A stretch of DNA of 64,000 nt, from the NCBI GenBank assembly GCA_009773565.1, contig WSXY01000003.1, positions 62,001 through 126,000 on the forward strand, in the 5' to 3' direction. Below, in pieces: positions 27,627 through 35,702 of this stretch. Position 1 is the stretch's first letter, and every line of letters begins with the position of its first letter. Below the pieces are notes generated by a model that made no database searches, was not told where the DNA came from, and saw nothing but the letters and a program-made list of their open reading frames with translations. The position numbers were made by a program, and so were the translations under genes. The stretch is from Actinomycetota bacterium (GTDB lineage: Bacteria > Actinomycetota > Coriobacteriia > Anaerosomatales > Anaerosomataceae).

Positions 27627-28112
27627 CTATGCGTCTTTCGAGCCGCGAGCGAGTGCGATCTTGCCGGTACGTGCCAGTTCCTTGATGCCATACGCGCGGA
27701 GCAGATCCTCCATCGCGAGGAGCTTATCTCCCGTACCGGTCGCCTCGATGGTGAGGCTCTGCTTGCCGACATCGACGATCTTCGCGCGGAAAACGTTCGC
27801 GATCTCGATGATCTCGTGGCGACGCTCCGGCGGGGCGTTCACCTTGAAGAGCACGAGCTCGCGGTCGGTCATCTCCTTGGGGTCCAGGTCCTGAACCTTG
27901 ATGACGTTGATGAGCTTGTGGAGCTGCTTCGTGACCTGCTCAAGCGGTGTGTCTTCGGCGGCGACGACGATCGTCATGCGAGAGAGCGTCGGGTCCTCCG
28001 TGACGCCGACCGCAAGCGAGTCGATGTTGAACCCGCGCCGCGCGAACAGCGACGCGACACGCATGAGCACACCCGGCTTGTTCTCAACGAGAACGGATAG
28101 CGTATGCGGCAT
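27627..28112 (-). CDS. ilvN: Acetolactate synthase small (regulatory) subunit
   Basis: A 161-residue regulatory subunit with an N-terminal ACT domain (HTLSVLVENKPGVLMRVASL, FARRGFNIDSLAVG) and the family's C-terminal domain. It activates IlvB and confers valine feedback. The ATG at 28112 overlaps the ilvB stop by one base (TAATG), with AGGAGG about 10 bases upstream; a GTG nine bases earlier is too close to the ribosome site. Also called ilvH in some genomes. Confidence 0.94.
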   Translation of the reverse strand: MPHTLSVLVENKPGVLMRVASLFARRGFNIDSLAVGVTEDPTLSRMTIVVAAEDTPLEQVTKQLHKLINVIKVQDLDPKEMTDRELVLFKVNAPPERRHEIIEIANVFRAKIVDVGKQSLTIEATGTGDKLLAMEDLLRAYGIKELARTGKIALARGSKDA

Positions 28113-29863
28113 TACTCCCACACCTCCTCAAGCAGCGAGTCGTCGTCAAGCATCTCGCTCACAGGACCTCCGGGAATGCCGCCGAGCATCTCGTCGATCG
28201 AGCCGCCCGGAGCAACCATCGGGTACACGTTCTCGGTGGCTGGCACCCGACAGTCGACGATGACCGGGCCGTCATACTCGAACGCCTGTAGCAACGCGGC
28301 GTCGAGCTCCTCGGGCGTTCTCACCCGAAGACCGAGGCAGCCGTACGCCTCGGCAAGCTTCACGAAGTCGGGCACATCCTGATCGAGAATCGAAGACGCG
28401 AACCGCCCGCCGTAGAAGAGCTCCTGCCACTGGTGCACCATGCCGAGAACACCGTTGTTGAGGATCACGATCTTGACCGGGATGTGGTTGATCTTCGCCG
28501 TCGCCAGCTCCTGGATGTTCATCTGGATGCTGCCGTCACCAGCGATGTCGATCACCAGGTGCTCCGGCCGGCCGAGCTGTGCGCCCATGGCGGCCGGCAA
28601 CCCGAAGCCCATCGTGCCGAGACCACCGGACGAAACCCACGTGCGCGGCTCGCGGATATGCGTGTACTGGCACGACCACATCTGGTTCTGACCGACCTCG
28701 GTCGTGATGACCGTCGGGCGGTCTTTCGTGAGCTCGCGGATACGCTCGACCACGTACTGGGGCATGAGGACGCCGTCGGGATTGTGATAGTGCAGCGGGT
28801 AGCGGGCCCGCCAGTCGTCGATGACCCGCATCCACGCGTCGGTTCTCGGCTCGGCGGACATCTTGCGGAGCTCGGAGACGATCGCCGAGAGAACGTGTGC
28901 CGCGTCACCGACGATAGGCACATCAGGCGCCTTGTTCTTGCCGATCTCCGCCGGGTCGATATCGATGTGGATGACCTTGGACTTGCTCGCAAAAGTCGCG
29001 AGCTTGCCCGTCACGCGGTCATCGAACCGGACGCCGACCGCGATGAGCAGGTCGGTCTCGGTGATCGAGTAGTTGGTGTACTTGGCGCCGTGCATACCCG
29101 GCATCCCGATGTACAGGTGATGGTCCTCCGGGAAGGCACCTTTGCCCATCAGCGTCGTGACAATCGGCAGCTGCATGAGCTCCGCAAGTTCCTTGAGCTC
29201 TTTCCACGCGCCCGAGGCGAGCACGCCGCCACCCGCATAGAGAAGCGGCTTACGCGCCTTTGCGATGAGTGCCGCGGCCTGCTTGATCTGCTTGGTGTGG
29301 CCCTTAAATGTGGGCTTGTAGCCGGGAAGATTGACGTTCTCCGGATACACGTAGTCGATCTCGCCCTTGCTCACGTCTACCGGGACGTCGATCAGCACGG
29401 GCCCGGGCCGACCCGTTGAGGCGATGTGGTACGCCTCTTTGATGACCTCAGGCAGGTCTTCTGTGCGCTTCACGAGGTAGTTGTGCTTCGTGATAGGAAT
29501 CGTGATACCCGTCATGTCCGACTCCTGGAAGGCGTCGGTGCCGATCACGTGGGTCGCCACCTGCGCGGTGAACACCACGAGCGGTATCGAGTCCATGAAC
29601 GCGTTCGCGATGCCGGTGATGGTGTTGGTCGCACCCGGACCACTCGTCACGATGACCGCACACGGCTTGCCCGTCACGCGCGCATAACCATCAGCCGCGT
29701 GGACTGCCGCCTGCTCGTGACGTACGAGGATCGTGCGAGGACTCTCGACCTCGAAGAGCGCGTCGAAGATCGGGAGAGCGACTCCGCCGGGATAGCCGAA
29801 GACGACCTCGACCCCCTCGTTCTGAAGGGACTTCACCAGGGCCTGAGCGCCGGACATCCTCAT
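28112..29863 (-). CDS. ilvB: Acetolactate synthase large (catalytic) subunit
   Basis: A 583-residue ThDP enzyme, first common step of branched-chain synthesis. The catalytic glutamate is in LVRHEQAAVHAADGYAR; FAD/ThDP regions include SGPGATNTITGIANA and the GDGSIQMNIQEL...NNGVLGMVHQWQ thiamine motif. Start ATG 29863 has AGGAGG 7 bases upstream; 54 earlier in-frame codons are basic and not protein-like. The last 35 or so residues contain a Gly/Pro-rich loop and an acidic tail. It follows ilvD by 40 bases. Confidence 0.96.
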   Translation of the reverse strand: MRMSGAQALVKSLQNEGVEVVFGYPGGVALPIFDALFEVESPRTILVRHEQAAVHAADGYARVTGKPCAVIVTSGPGATNTITGIANAFMDSIPLVVFTAQVATHVIGTDAFQESDMTGITIPITKHNYLVKRTEDLPEVIKEAYHIASTGRPGPVLIDVPVDVSKGEIDYVYPENVNLPGYKPTFKGHTKQIKQAAALIAKARKPLLYAGGGVLASGAWKELKELAELMQLPIVTTLMGKGAFPEDHHLYIGMPGMHGAKYTNYSITETDLLIAVGVRFDDRVTGKLATFASKSKVIHIDIDPAEIGKNKAPDVPIVGDAAHVLSAIVSELRKMSAEPRTDAWMRVIDDWRARYPLHYHNPDGVLMPQYVVERIRELTKDRPTVITTEVGQNQMWSCQYTHIREPRTWVSSGGLGTMGFGLPAAMGAQLGRPEHLVIDIAGDGSIQMNIQELATAKINHIPVKIVILNNGVLGMVHQWQELFYGGRFASSILDQDVPDFVKLAEAYGCLGLRVRTPEELDAALLQAFEYDGPVIVDCRVPATENVYPMVAPGGSIDEMLGGIPGGPVSEMLDDDSLLEEVWE

Positions 29864-29903
29864 CTCGTCACCTCCTGTGCCTGTCGCATCAAACGTGTAC
29901 ACA

Positions 29904-31568
29904 TCACGAGAGCACCGCCCCTTCATCCGCACTTGAAACGAAACGCGCATACCGCGCGAGATAGCCTTCCGTGATCTTCGGTGCTGGTGCCGTCCACGCA
30001 TTGCGACGCATCGCGAGGCGCTCATCGGTCACATCGAGCGTGAGCTTACCAGCGTCGATGTCGATCTCGATGACGTCGCCCTCCTCGACGAAAGCCATCG
30101 GGCCGCCCTCGGCCGCTTCGGGGCTGACGTGCCCGATCGAGGCGCCGGACGTGGCGCCGGAGAACCTGCCGTCGGTGATAAGCGCGACGCTGCCGCCAAG
30201 CCCCATCCCTTTAACCGCCGAGGTCGGGCTCAGCATCTCGCGCATTCCCGGGCCACCCTTGGGTCCCTCGTAGCGGATGACGACGACGTCTCCCGCAACG
30301 ATCTTCCCTCCGAGAATCGCTTCAACTGCCGCCTCCTCGGAGTCAAAGACCCGCGCAGGGCCGCTGTGCTGCCGCATACCGGCCGACACTGCGGATTGCT
30401 TCACGATGGCACCCTTCGGGGCAAGGTTGCCTCTCAGGACGCGCAGACCGCCTTCAGTGTGATACGGCTCGTCGATCGAGTGGATGATCCGACCGTCCGC
30501 ACCCTTGACGCCCCTGAGGTCGTGATGGAGCTTCTTGCCCGTCACGGTGAGAACACCATCGTCGATGAGACCACGCTTGGCGAGTTCGGCCATAATCGCC
30601 GGAATCCCGCCCGCGAAGTAGAGGTCCTCCATGTGGAAGTCGCTCGCCGGCGAGATACGGACGAGGTTCGGGGTGCGAGCGCTCACCTCGGACCAGTCGT
30701 CGAGTGTGATGTCGGCGCCGGCCTCATGCGCGATCGCGGTGAGGTGCAGCACGGTGTTGCTCGAACCGCCGAATGCCATGTCGAGCGTCATCGCATTGCG
30801 AATCGCAGCCGGCGTCATGATGTCACGCGCCGTGATGCCCTTCTTGAGGAGCTCCATGACCTGCATGCCGGCATGCTTCGCAAGGCGGATGCGCTCGCTG
30901 TAGACGGCGGGAATCGTGCCGTTTCCGGGGAGACCCATGCCGATCGCCTCGGTCAGGCAGTTCATAGAGTTCGCCGTGAAGAGGCCCGCGCAGCTACCGC
31001 ACGTCGGACAGGCTGCGTTCTCGAGGTCGCACAGCTCCTCTTCGGTCACCGTGCCCGCGCGAACCGCCCCGACCGTCGAGAAGACGGTATCGAGGTCCAC
31101 GTCGCGGCCCTTCCACTTGCCCGCGAGCATCGGACCTCCGGATACGACGACGGTCGGGATGTCGAGGCGAGCGGCAGCCATGAGCATACCGGGGATGATC
31201 TTGTCGCAGTTCGGGATCATGACCATCGCGTCAAAAGCGTGGCCCTGAATGACGAGCTCAACCGAGTCGGCGATGATCTCGCGCGACGCGAGCGAGTAGC
31301 GCATGCCCGCGTGGCCCATGGCGATGCCGTCACAGACGCCGATCGTCGAGAACTCAAGAGGTGTGCCACCGGCGATACGGATGCCCGCCTTGACGGCGTC
31401 AGCTATCGCGCCAAGCTGGATGTGACCCGGGATGATCTCGTTCGAGGAGTTGACGACGGCGATGATCGGCCGCGATATCTCCTCATCGGTCAGACCGTCA
31501 GCCTTGAGCAGGCTGCGGTGGGGCGCCCGGGTGAGGCCCTTCTTCATGCGGTCGCTGCGAAGCTCCAT
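29904..31568 (-). CDS. ilvD: Dihydroxy-acid dehydratase
   Basis: A 554-residue iron-sulfur dehydratase making 2-oxoisovalerate and 2-oxo-3-methylvalerate. Cluster-associated cysteines occur in [14 protein letters not shown] and [34 protein letters not shown] is the C-terminal signature. Start ATG 31568 ([19 protein letters not shown]) has AAGG 7 bases upstream and agrees with the family N-terminus. The frame extends upstream into the T-box leader to an ATG at 31688, which I reject as a start. It is the first gene of the T-box-controlled operon ilvD-ilvB-ilvN-ilvC-aminotransferase-serA-leuA-leuC. Confidence 0.96.
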   Translation of the reverse strand: MELRSDRMKKGLTRAPHRSLLKADGLTDEEISRPIIAVVNSSNEIIPGHIQLGAIADAVKAGIRIAGGTPLEFSTIGVCDGIAMGHAGMRYSLASREIIADSVELVIQGHAFDAMVMIPNCDKIIPGMLMAAARLDIPTVVVSGGPMLAGKWKGRDVDLDTVFSTVGAVRAGTVTEEELCDLENAACPTCGSCAGLFTANSMNCLTEAIGMGLPGNGTIPAVYSERIRLAKHAGMQVMELLKKGITARDIMTPAAIRNAMTLDMAFGGSSNTVLHLTAIAHEAGADITLDDWSEVSARTPNLVRISPASDFHMEDLYFAGGIPAIMAELAKRGLIDDGVLTVTGKKLHHDLRGVKGADGRIIHSIDEPYHTEGGLRVLRGNLAPKGAIVKQSAVSAGMRQHSGPARVFDSEEAAVEAILGGKIVAGDVVVIRYEGPKGGPGMREMLSPTSAVKGMGLGGSVALITDGRFSGATSGASIGHVSPEAAEGGPMAFVEEGDVIEIDIDAGKLTLDVTDERLAMRRNAWTAPAPKITEGYLARYARFVSSADEGAVLS

Positions 31569-31664
31569 GCGTCCACCTTCTCCAGGGGACGGCGGATCCG
31601 CCGGTGCCGCATGCAACGCGAGGTTCGGGTGACCGGAAACGACAGAACCGCGCAGACAACGCTT

Positions 31665-31953
31665 CGCCCCGGCCAGGGACGAGAGCATTGCTCCCGCGGT
31701 ACCACCCCGTTTGGTGCCATGTCCTCTCGGACAAGCACCCTCTCATGCGGCAGGTAACGGATGCCACCGACCCGACCTACTTGTCCCGGCTGTCGCGAAG
31801 GTCGTTCGCGATCGTTCACCGGTCCGTTCTTCCGGGTGGCTCGAGGGTGAGTTTCGAAGCGTCCCGCGCCGGGTTTCCACCGTCCCCGACTCTCTGCTGC
31901 TGGGATTGGCCTCTAGTTTCCCTGTCAACGCCATTGCGCTTTGTAACTGTGTA
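31665..31953 (-). promoter_or_regulatory. T-box leader RNA, leucine-type, upstream of ilvD
   Basis: This explains the 466-base gap between ilvD and the next gene. On the minus strand the core T-box GGGGTGGTACCGCGG is at 31694-31708; its UGGU (31701-31704) can pair with a tRNA ending ACCA. Upstream are the Stem I features AGAGAG (31890-31895) and GGTGGAAACC (31872-31881). The specifier region reads GAAACTCACC, giving codon CUC (leucine) at 31849-31851 followed by the usual A. A CGTCCC/GGGGCG hairpin (31665-31681) follows the T-box but has no T-run, so control may not be by a standard terminator. tRNA-Leu has discriminator A, consistent with the pairing. Confidence 0.88.
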
Positions 31954-31960
31954 AGCCGCG

Positions 31961-31989
31961 AGTATACGTGAGCCTCTGCGAGGCGGCAA
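31961..31989 (-). promoter_or_regulatory. Promoter of the T-box/ilvD operon
   Basis: Minus-strand TTGCCG (31984-31989), a 17-base spacer and TATACT (31961-31966) form a good vegetative promoter. Transcription would begin near 31953, at the start of the T-box Stem I. It lies 46 bases beyond the stop of the preceding gene. Confidence 0.65.
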
Positions 31990-32034
31990 CCGGCGTAAGC
32001 CGTCGGTCGCGGACAATCCCTTGGTTCTCTTGCC

Positions 32035-33222
32035 TCAGCGTCCGGCGCCCTCGACGACAACGACCCGCCCAGTGCCATCAGCCGCTACCGCCATGAGCTT
32101 CGTGGCCTCACCCTGGATCGCGTTTCCCTCCATGAAGTAGAGGCGACCGTCGCAGCCCCAGCCAAGAGGGTAGTCGTCCCGGCGTACCGAAAGGCTTCTC
32201 TCGCCGCCGCCGTCGACGCCCATCACGAACAGGCGCGAGTAACCGTCATCACCTGTCTCCGTGAACGCGATCATCGTGCCGACAGACGTTAGTAGCAGGT
32301 CCTGGAATGACGCTCGAGCGCCTGCCTGCGGACCCACGCGGATTGAGCGATTCTCGCCACCGCTCAAGGTCATCGAGTGGATGCTTGACTCGGCACCATC
32401 ATCGCCAGCGAGCGAGTAGAAGACGCGAGCACCTGAGCATGCGACATCCGTCACGTAGCCGGAGATCGGGAGCGAGACTGCTTTCCCGCTCCGGTACAGC
32501 TTCACCACTGATGAACCGCTCGCGTCATGCGCTATTCCGCACACCACGGCGCCATCAGCTGAAGCCGCCGCCTCCGCGCCATCGAAGAGGACCTTCGGAT
32601 TGCGGCCGTCTCGATCGACGCGACGCACACGCGCAGACGTCCCGCTCCCCGAAGAGTAGACAACCCATGCCGAGGCACTCGGCCACGACGGCGTCTCCTG
32701 GTTCGCGGGACCGACGGCGATACGCTTCCCGGTCGCGACATCGAAGAGCGCAAGCGTGCCTGAACCAACGTCGATAAGCGCGAGCGTTCGCCCATCGGGC
32801 GCGACCGAGAAGACGCCCTCGGCCGATGCTGCGACGCGACGTTCCCCGGAGCCGTCAGCATTCGCGACGTACACCGACCCGGCTCGCCGGTAGGCGATGA
32901 GGCACGGCCCCTGCGCGCCCGGGGCGGTGTCGCTTGGGGCCGCGCCGGTGGAGCTGGACGAGCCGCCCGGGGTCGAGGTACTCCCGACGCTGTCCGTCTC
33001 GCTTGACGACCCGGCCGTAACTGAACTCTCATCCCCGCGATCGACCGGCTGGAACGTCGCTGAGCTCGAGGTATCGCTCCCCGCCCGGATCACGAGCGCG
33101 ACGATGATACCGATCGCCAACAGAACTGCCAGCCCGATTCCGCTCCACACGAGAATGCGGCGTCTGCGCGCGATCCGCGCCCATTCGCTTGCACTCGTCG
33201 GTTCTGGCGGACGCTCGTTCAT
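32035..33222 (-). CDS. Membrane-anchored WD40/TolB-like beta-propeller protein
   Basis: A 395-residue protein with a basic N-terminus, one membrane helix (about residues 24-46), a long S/T/G-rich linker (about 50-105) and an extracytoplasmic propeller. Strand-turn motifs such as SVYVANADGSGERRV, FSVAPDGRTLALIDVGSG, RLFVMGVDGGGERSLSV and KLMAVAADGTGR resemble TolB/WD40-like (PD40) repeats. It starts 21 bases after the isocitrate-dehydrogenase-like gene and may be read with it, though no functional link is apparent. Not closely similar to the NHL proteins of the cytochrome modules. Function unknown. Confidence 0.72.
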   Translation of the reverse strand: MNERPPEPTSASEWARIARRRRILVWSGIGLAVLLAIGIIVALVIRAGSDTSSSATFQPVDRGDESSVTAGSSSETDSVGSTSTPGGSSSSTGAAPSDTAPGAQGPCLIAYRRAGSVYVANADGSGERRVAASAEGVFSVAPDGRTLALIDVGSGTLALFDVATGKRIAVGPANQETPSWPSASAWVVYSSGSGTSARVRRVDRDGRNPKVLFDGAEAAASADGAVVCGIAHDASGSSVVKLYRSGKAVSLPISGYVTDVACSGARVFYSLAGDDGAESSIHSMTLSGGENRSIRVGPQAGARASFQDLLLTSVGTMIAFTETGDDGYSRLFVMGVDGGGERSLSVRRDDYPLGWGCDGRLYFMEGNAIQGEATKLMAVAADGTGRVVVVEGAGR

Positions 33223-33243
33223 GCCGGTCCCCCGGTCGCCGTG

Positions 33244-34332
33244 CTACAGCTTCGCGATGATTGCGTCGGCGTACGCCTGCGTGCCGACCGCGCCTTCGGT
33301 CGAACCCGTATTCGTGCGCTTGATGTCATACGTCACGTCTGTTCCCTCGGCGAGCACTGTCTTCACCGCAGCGAGGATCCGCTCGGCCGCGTCATGCTCG
33401 CCCAGGTGCTGGAGCATAAGAACAGCGGTGAGGATCTCGGCCGTCGGATTCGCCATGTCCTTGCCGGTGTACTTGGGCGCGCTACCGTGGACTGGCTCGA
33501 AGACGGCACAGTCGGCGCCGATGTTCGCGCCGGGCGCCATGCCGAGACCACCGATGAGTCCGGCCGCCAGGTCGGAGATGATGTCGCCATAAAGGTTTGG
33601 GAGCACCAGGACGTCAAAGTCCTCGGGATAGAGCACGAGCCCCATGCACGTCATGTCCACGATTCTGTCCTCGAAGTCGACGCGACCCTCGTACTCGGCC
33701 GCAACCTTGCGAGCAACGTCGAGGTAGAGGCCATCGGAGTACTTGAGGATGTTGGCCTTGTGGACAGCGGTGACCTTCTTGCGCCCGTTGGCGAGCGCGT
33801 ATTCGAATGCATAGCGCACGATTCGCTCGGAACCCATGATCGAGATCGGCTTGAGCGAGATTCCCGAGTCGGGACGGATCGTACCAGCGCCGTGATCCGC
33901 CACGAACTTGATGAGCTCGGCGGTCTCAGGCTTGCCCTGCTCGAACTCGACCCCCGCGTAAAGGTCCTCGGTGTTCTCGCGCACGATGACCATGTCGATG
34001 TTCTCGTAGCGCGCGCCGGTCCCCGGGATCGAGAAAGCGGGACGCATGTTGACGTAGAGGTCGAGTGCCTTGCGAAGTGCGACGTTCACGCTGCGGAACC
34101 CGGTGCCGACCGGCGTCGTGACCGGGCCCTTGATGGCCACCTTGTTCTTGCGAACCGACTCGATGACGTGATCCGGAAGCGGCGTGCCGTACTCGGCCAT
34201 GACGTGCTCGCCGGCGTCAGCGATCTCCCACTCGATGTCGACGCCGGTCGCCTCGACGACGCGCCGCATGGCTGTCGTGATCTCCGGTCCGATGCCGTCG
34301 CCGGGGATGAGTGTAACGGTGTGCTTGGCCAT
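33244..34332 (-). CDS. icd: Isocitrate dehydrogenase-like beta-decarboxylating dehydrogenase
   Basis: A 362-residue enzyme of the isocitrate/isopropylmalate dehydrogenase family. Isocitrate-type features are FRSVNVALRKALDLYVNMRP (S, N and R that contact isocitrate in E. coli Icd) and IVRENTEDLYAGVEF; the isopropylmalate enzyme at 7750 has clearly different motifs. HGSAPKYTGKDMANP carries a K-Y pair as in NADP-dependent E. coli Icd rather than the D-I of NAD enzymes. Start ATG 34332 has GAGGAGG 4-5 bases upstream. With the aconitase-like pair and the synthase at 37000-38211 it would make 2-oxoglutarate. Homoisocitrate dehydrogenase is the alternative. Confidence 0.85.
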   Translation of the reverse strand: MAKHTVTLIPGDGIGPEITTAMRRVVEATGVDIEWEIADAGEHVMAEYGTPLPDHVIESVRKNKVAIKGPVTTPVGTGFRSVNVALRKALDLYVNMRPAFSIPGTGARYENIDMVIVRENTEDLYAGVEFEQGKPETAELIKFVADHGAGTIRPDSGISLKPISIMGSERIVRYAFEYALANGRKKVTAVHKANILKYSDGLYLDVARKVAAEYEGRVDFEDRIVDMTCMGLVLYPEDFDVLVLPNLYGDIISDLAAGLIGGLGMAPGANIGADCAVFEPVHGSAPKYTGKDMANPTAEILTAVLMLQHLGEHDAAERILAAVKTVLAEGTDVTYDIKRTNTGSTEGAVGTQAYADAIIAKL

Positions 34333-34440
34333 GGGGCCTCCTCGGAATCGTGGGCGGCTCACAGTGGCTCGCCCGCAGGGGTGATTGTACGCGAGCGCAC
34401 GGGCGCGCGTAAGGGCAGACACGCGGTGGGATGTCGTGTC

Positions 34441-34479
34441 GGGTAAGGATTTGGTAACACAATGGTATACTCCTGGTAA
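34441..34479 (+). promoter_or_regulatory. Operator-like GGTAA repeats over the toxin-antitoxin promoter
   Basis: GGTAA/T occurs at 34442, 34453, 34464 and 34475, that is four copies at an exact 11-base period. The third copy overlaps TATACT (34466-34471), a good -10 box for the antitoxin gene starting at 34517. One-turn spacing puts all copies on one DNA face, as expected for cooperative binding by the AbrB-type antitoxin. Binding is inference. Confidence 0.5.
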
Positions 34480-34516
34480 GTACATTCCTCCATGCTGGTG
34501 CGTGGAGGTGAGACGA

Positions 34517-34765
34517 ATGGGATGTGCGACTGAGATGCGCAAACGACTCGTGAAGCACGGTAACAGTAGGGCGCTCGTCATCGACAAGACGATTCTGGAG
34601 TTGCTTCGGATTGACGATGACACGCCGCTTGAGATTTCGACTGATGGACGATCGCTCAGAATCACGCCTGTCGGAGTTGCAGAAGAGCGGCGAGCGAGGC
34701 TTGACGCTGCCCTGGATCGACTTGAAGCGGACTACCCCGAGACCCTCCGTAGGCTAGCGGAATGA
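34517..34765 (+). CDS. AbrB/MazE-type antitoxin
   Basis: An 82-residue protein with the swapped-hairpin DNA-binding fold of AbrB/MazE/SpoVT proteins: RKRLVKHGNSRALVIDKTIL, then LLRIDDDTPLEISTDGRSLR. The acidic C-terminal helix (LDAALDRLEADYPETLRRLAE) would wrap the toxin. ATG 34517 has GGAGG 8 bases upstream. Its stop overlaps the toxin start by 4 bases (ATGA), the classic antitoxin-first layout. Likely autoregulated through the upstream GGTAA repeats. Confidence 0.85.
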   Translation: MGCATEMRKRLVKHGNSRALVIDKTILELLRIDDDTPLEISTDGRSLRITPVGVAEERRARLDAALDRLEADYPETLRRLAE

Positions 34766-35163
34766 ACGCCCCCGTATTCCTTACCATCGAGGAAGTACTC
34801 CACATACACGAGCGCGAGGTTGCCCGGCAGGGCGGATCATTCGGCGTGCGCGACATCCATCTGCTTGAGTCGGCACTCGCGATGCCCGAGTCGGGATTCG
34901 GCCAGGAGTATCTACACAAGGACATCTTCGAGATGGCGGCAGCATACCTGTTCCATGTCGTAATGAACCATCCATTTGTCGACGGAAACAAGCGCGCCGG
35001 CTTTGCGACCGCGCTGGTGTTTCTGGACATCAATGGAGTACGAATTCGGATGAGTCAGGACGCCGCGTACGACCTCGTGATCGGCGTCTGTGAAGGCACT
35101 GTCACCAAGCGTCAGGTCGCGACCGTCCTCCGGGACAACTCGGAGCCGCTCGACGGCGCGTGA
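34762..35163 (+). CDS. doc: Doc-family (Fic fold) toxin
   Basis: A 133-residue death-on-curing type protein. The Fic-fold catalytic motif is HPFVDGNKRAGFATALVFL; the upstream YLFHVVMN helix and the N-terminal HIHEREVARQGGSFGVRD are Doc-like. Doc proteins phosphorylate EF-Tu using ATP. The K in GNKR (instead of G in true AMPylating Fic proteins) fits the Doc branch. Paired with an AbrB-type rather than Phd-type antitoxin. The pair lies on the opposite strand inside an otherwise co-directional minus-strand group (aconitase pair and icd). Confidence 0.9.
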   Translation: MNAPVFLTIEEVLHIHEREVARQGGSFGVRDIHLLESALAMPESGFGQEYLHKDIFEMAAAYLFHVVMNHPFVDGNKRAGFATALVFLDINGVRIRMSQDAAYDLVIGVCEGTVTKRQVATVLRDNSEPLDGA

Positions 35164-35187
35164 AGACTGATCGCTGGCCGCGCTCTA

Positions 35188-35688
35188 CTACAGCGCGAAA
35201 CCGCCGTGCTTCTTGAAGTGCTCCACGAGTCCGCCATCGGCAAGCAGTTGCGCCATCACGGGCGGCAGCGGCTTGATGGCGATGTCGATGCCCTGCGTGA
35301 CGTTGCGGAGCACGCCGCCGGTCAGGTCGAGGACGAGTTCGTCACCGTCACCGATGAGGTCGGTGTCGCACTCCACGACGGGAAGTCCCGTGTTGATCGC
35401 GTTGCGGTAGAAGATGCGCGCGAAGGTCATGGCGAGCACGGCCTTCGTGTTGCTATGAATGAGCACGAGCGGGGCCTGCTCGCGGCTGCTCCCCATACCG
35501 AAGTTCGTGCCGGCGACGAGGAATCCACCGTTCGGCTTCACCTTGTTGAAGTACTCGGGATCAAGCTCCTCCATCGCGTGGACGGCCATGGCCTCCATGT
35601 CGGTGGACTTGAACTTGTACTTGCCGCTGATGATGTAGTCGGTGTTGATGTCGTCGCCGTACTTGAACGCTTTTGCGGTGATTTCCAT
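35188..35688 (-). CDS. Aconitase/homoaconitase-type dehydratase small subunit
   Basis: A 166-residue LeuD-like swivelling subunit: KYGDDINTDYIISGKYKF, then FGMGSSREQAPLVLIHSN and MTFARIFYRNAINTGLP. The specificity loop reads KYKFKSTD, unlike the RYLNTS of the LeuD at 12536, so substrate preference probably differs. It follows the large subunit by 14 bases, with GGGGAG before ATG 35688. From neighbours I infer a cis-aconitate/isocitrate (or homologue) hydratase rather than a second isopropylmalate isomerase. Confidence 0.82.
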   Translation of the reverse strand: MEITAKAFKYGDDINTDYIISGKYKFKSTDMEAMAVHAMEELDPEYFNKVKPNGGFLVAGTNFGMGSSREQAPLVLIHSNTKAVLAMTFARIFYRNAINTGLPVVECDTDLIGDGDELVLDLTGGVLRNVTQGIDIAIKPLPPVMAQLLADGGLVEHFKKHGGFAL

Positions 35689-35702
35689 AGTCTCGTTCTC
35701 CC

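Noticed and set aside
31569-31688. Upstream ATG (31688) as the real ilvD start
   Set aside because: It lies inside the T-box core and adds 40 residues unlike any IlvD N-terminus; ATG 31568 matches the family.
30129-31757. 542-codon plus-strand open frame across ilvD and its leader
   Set aside because: Antisense shadow of ilvD; it also crosses the T-box leader.
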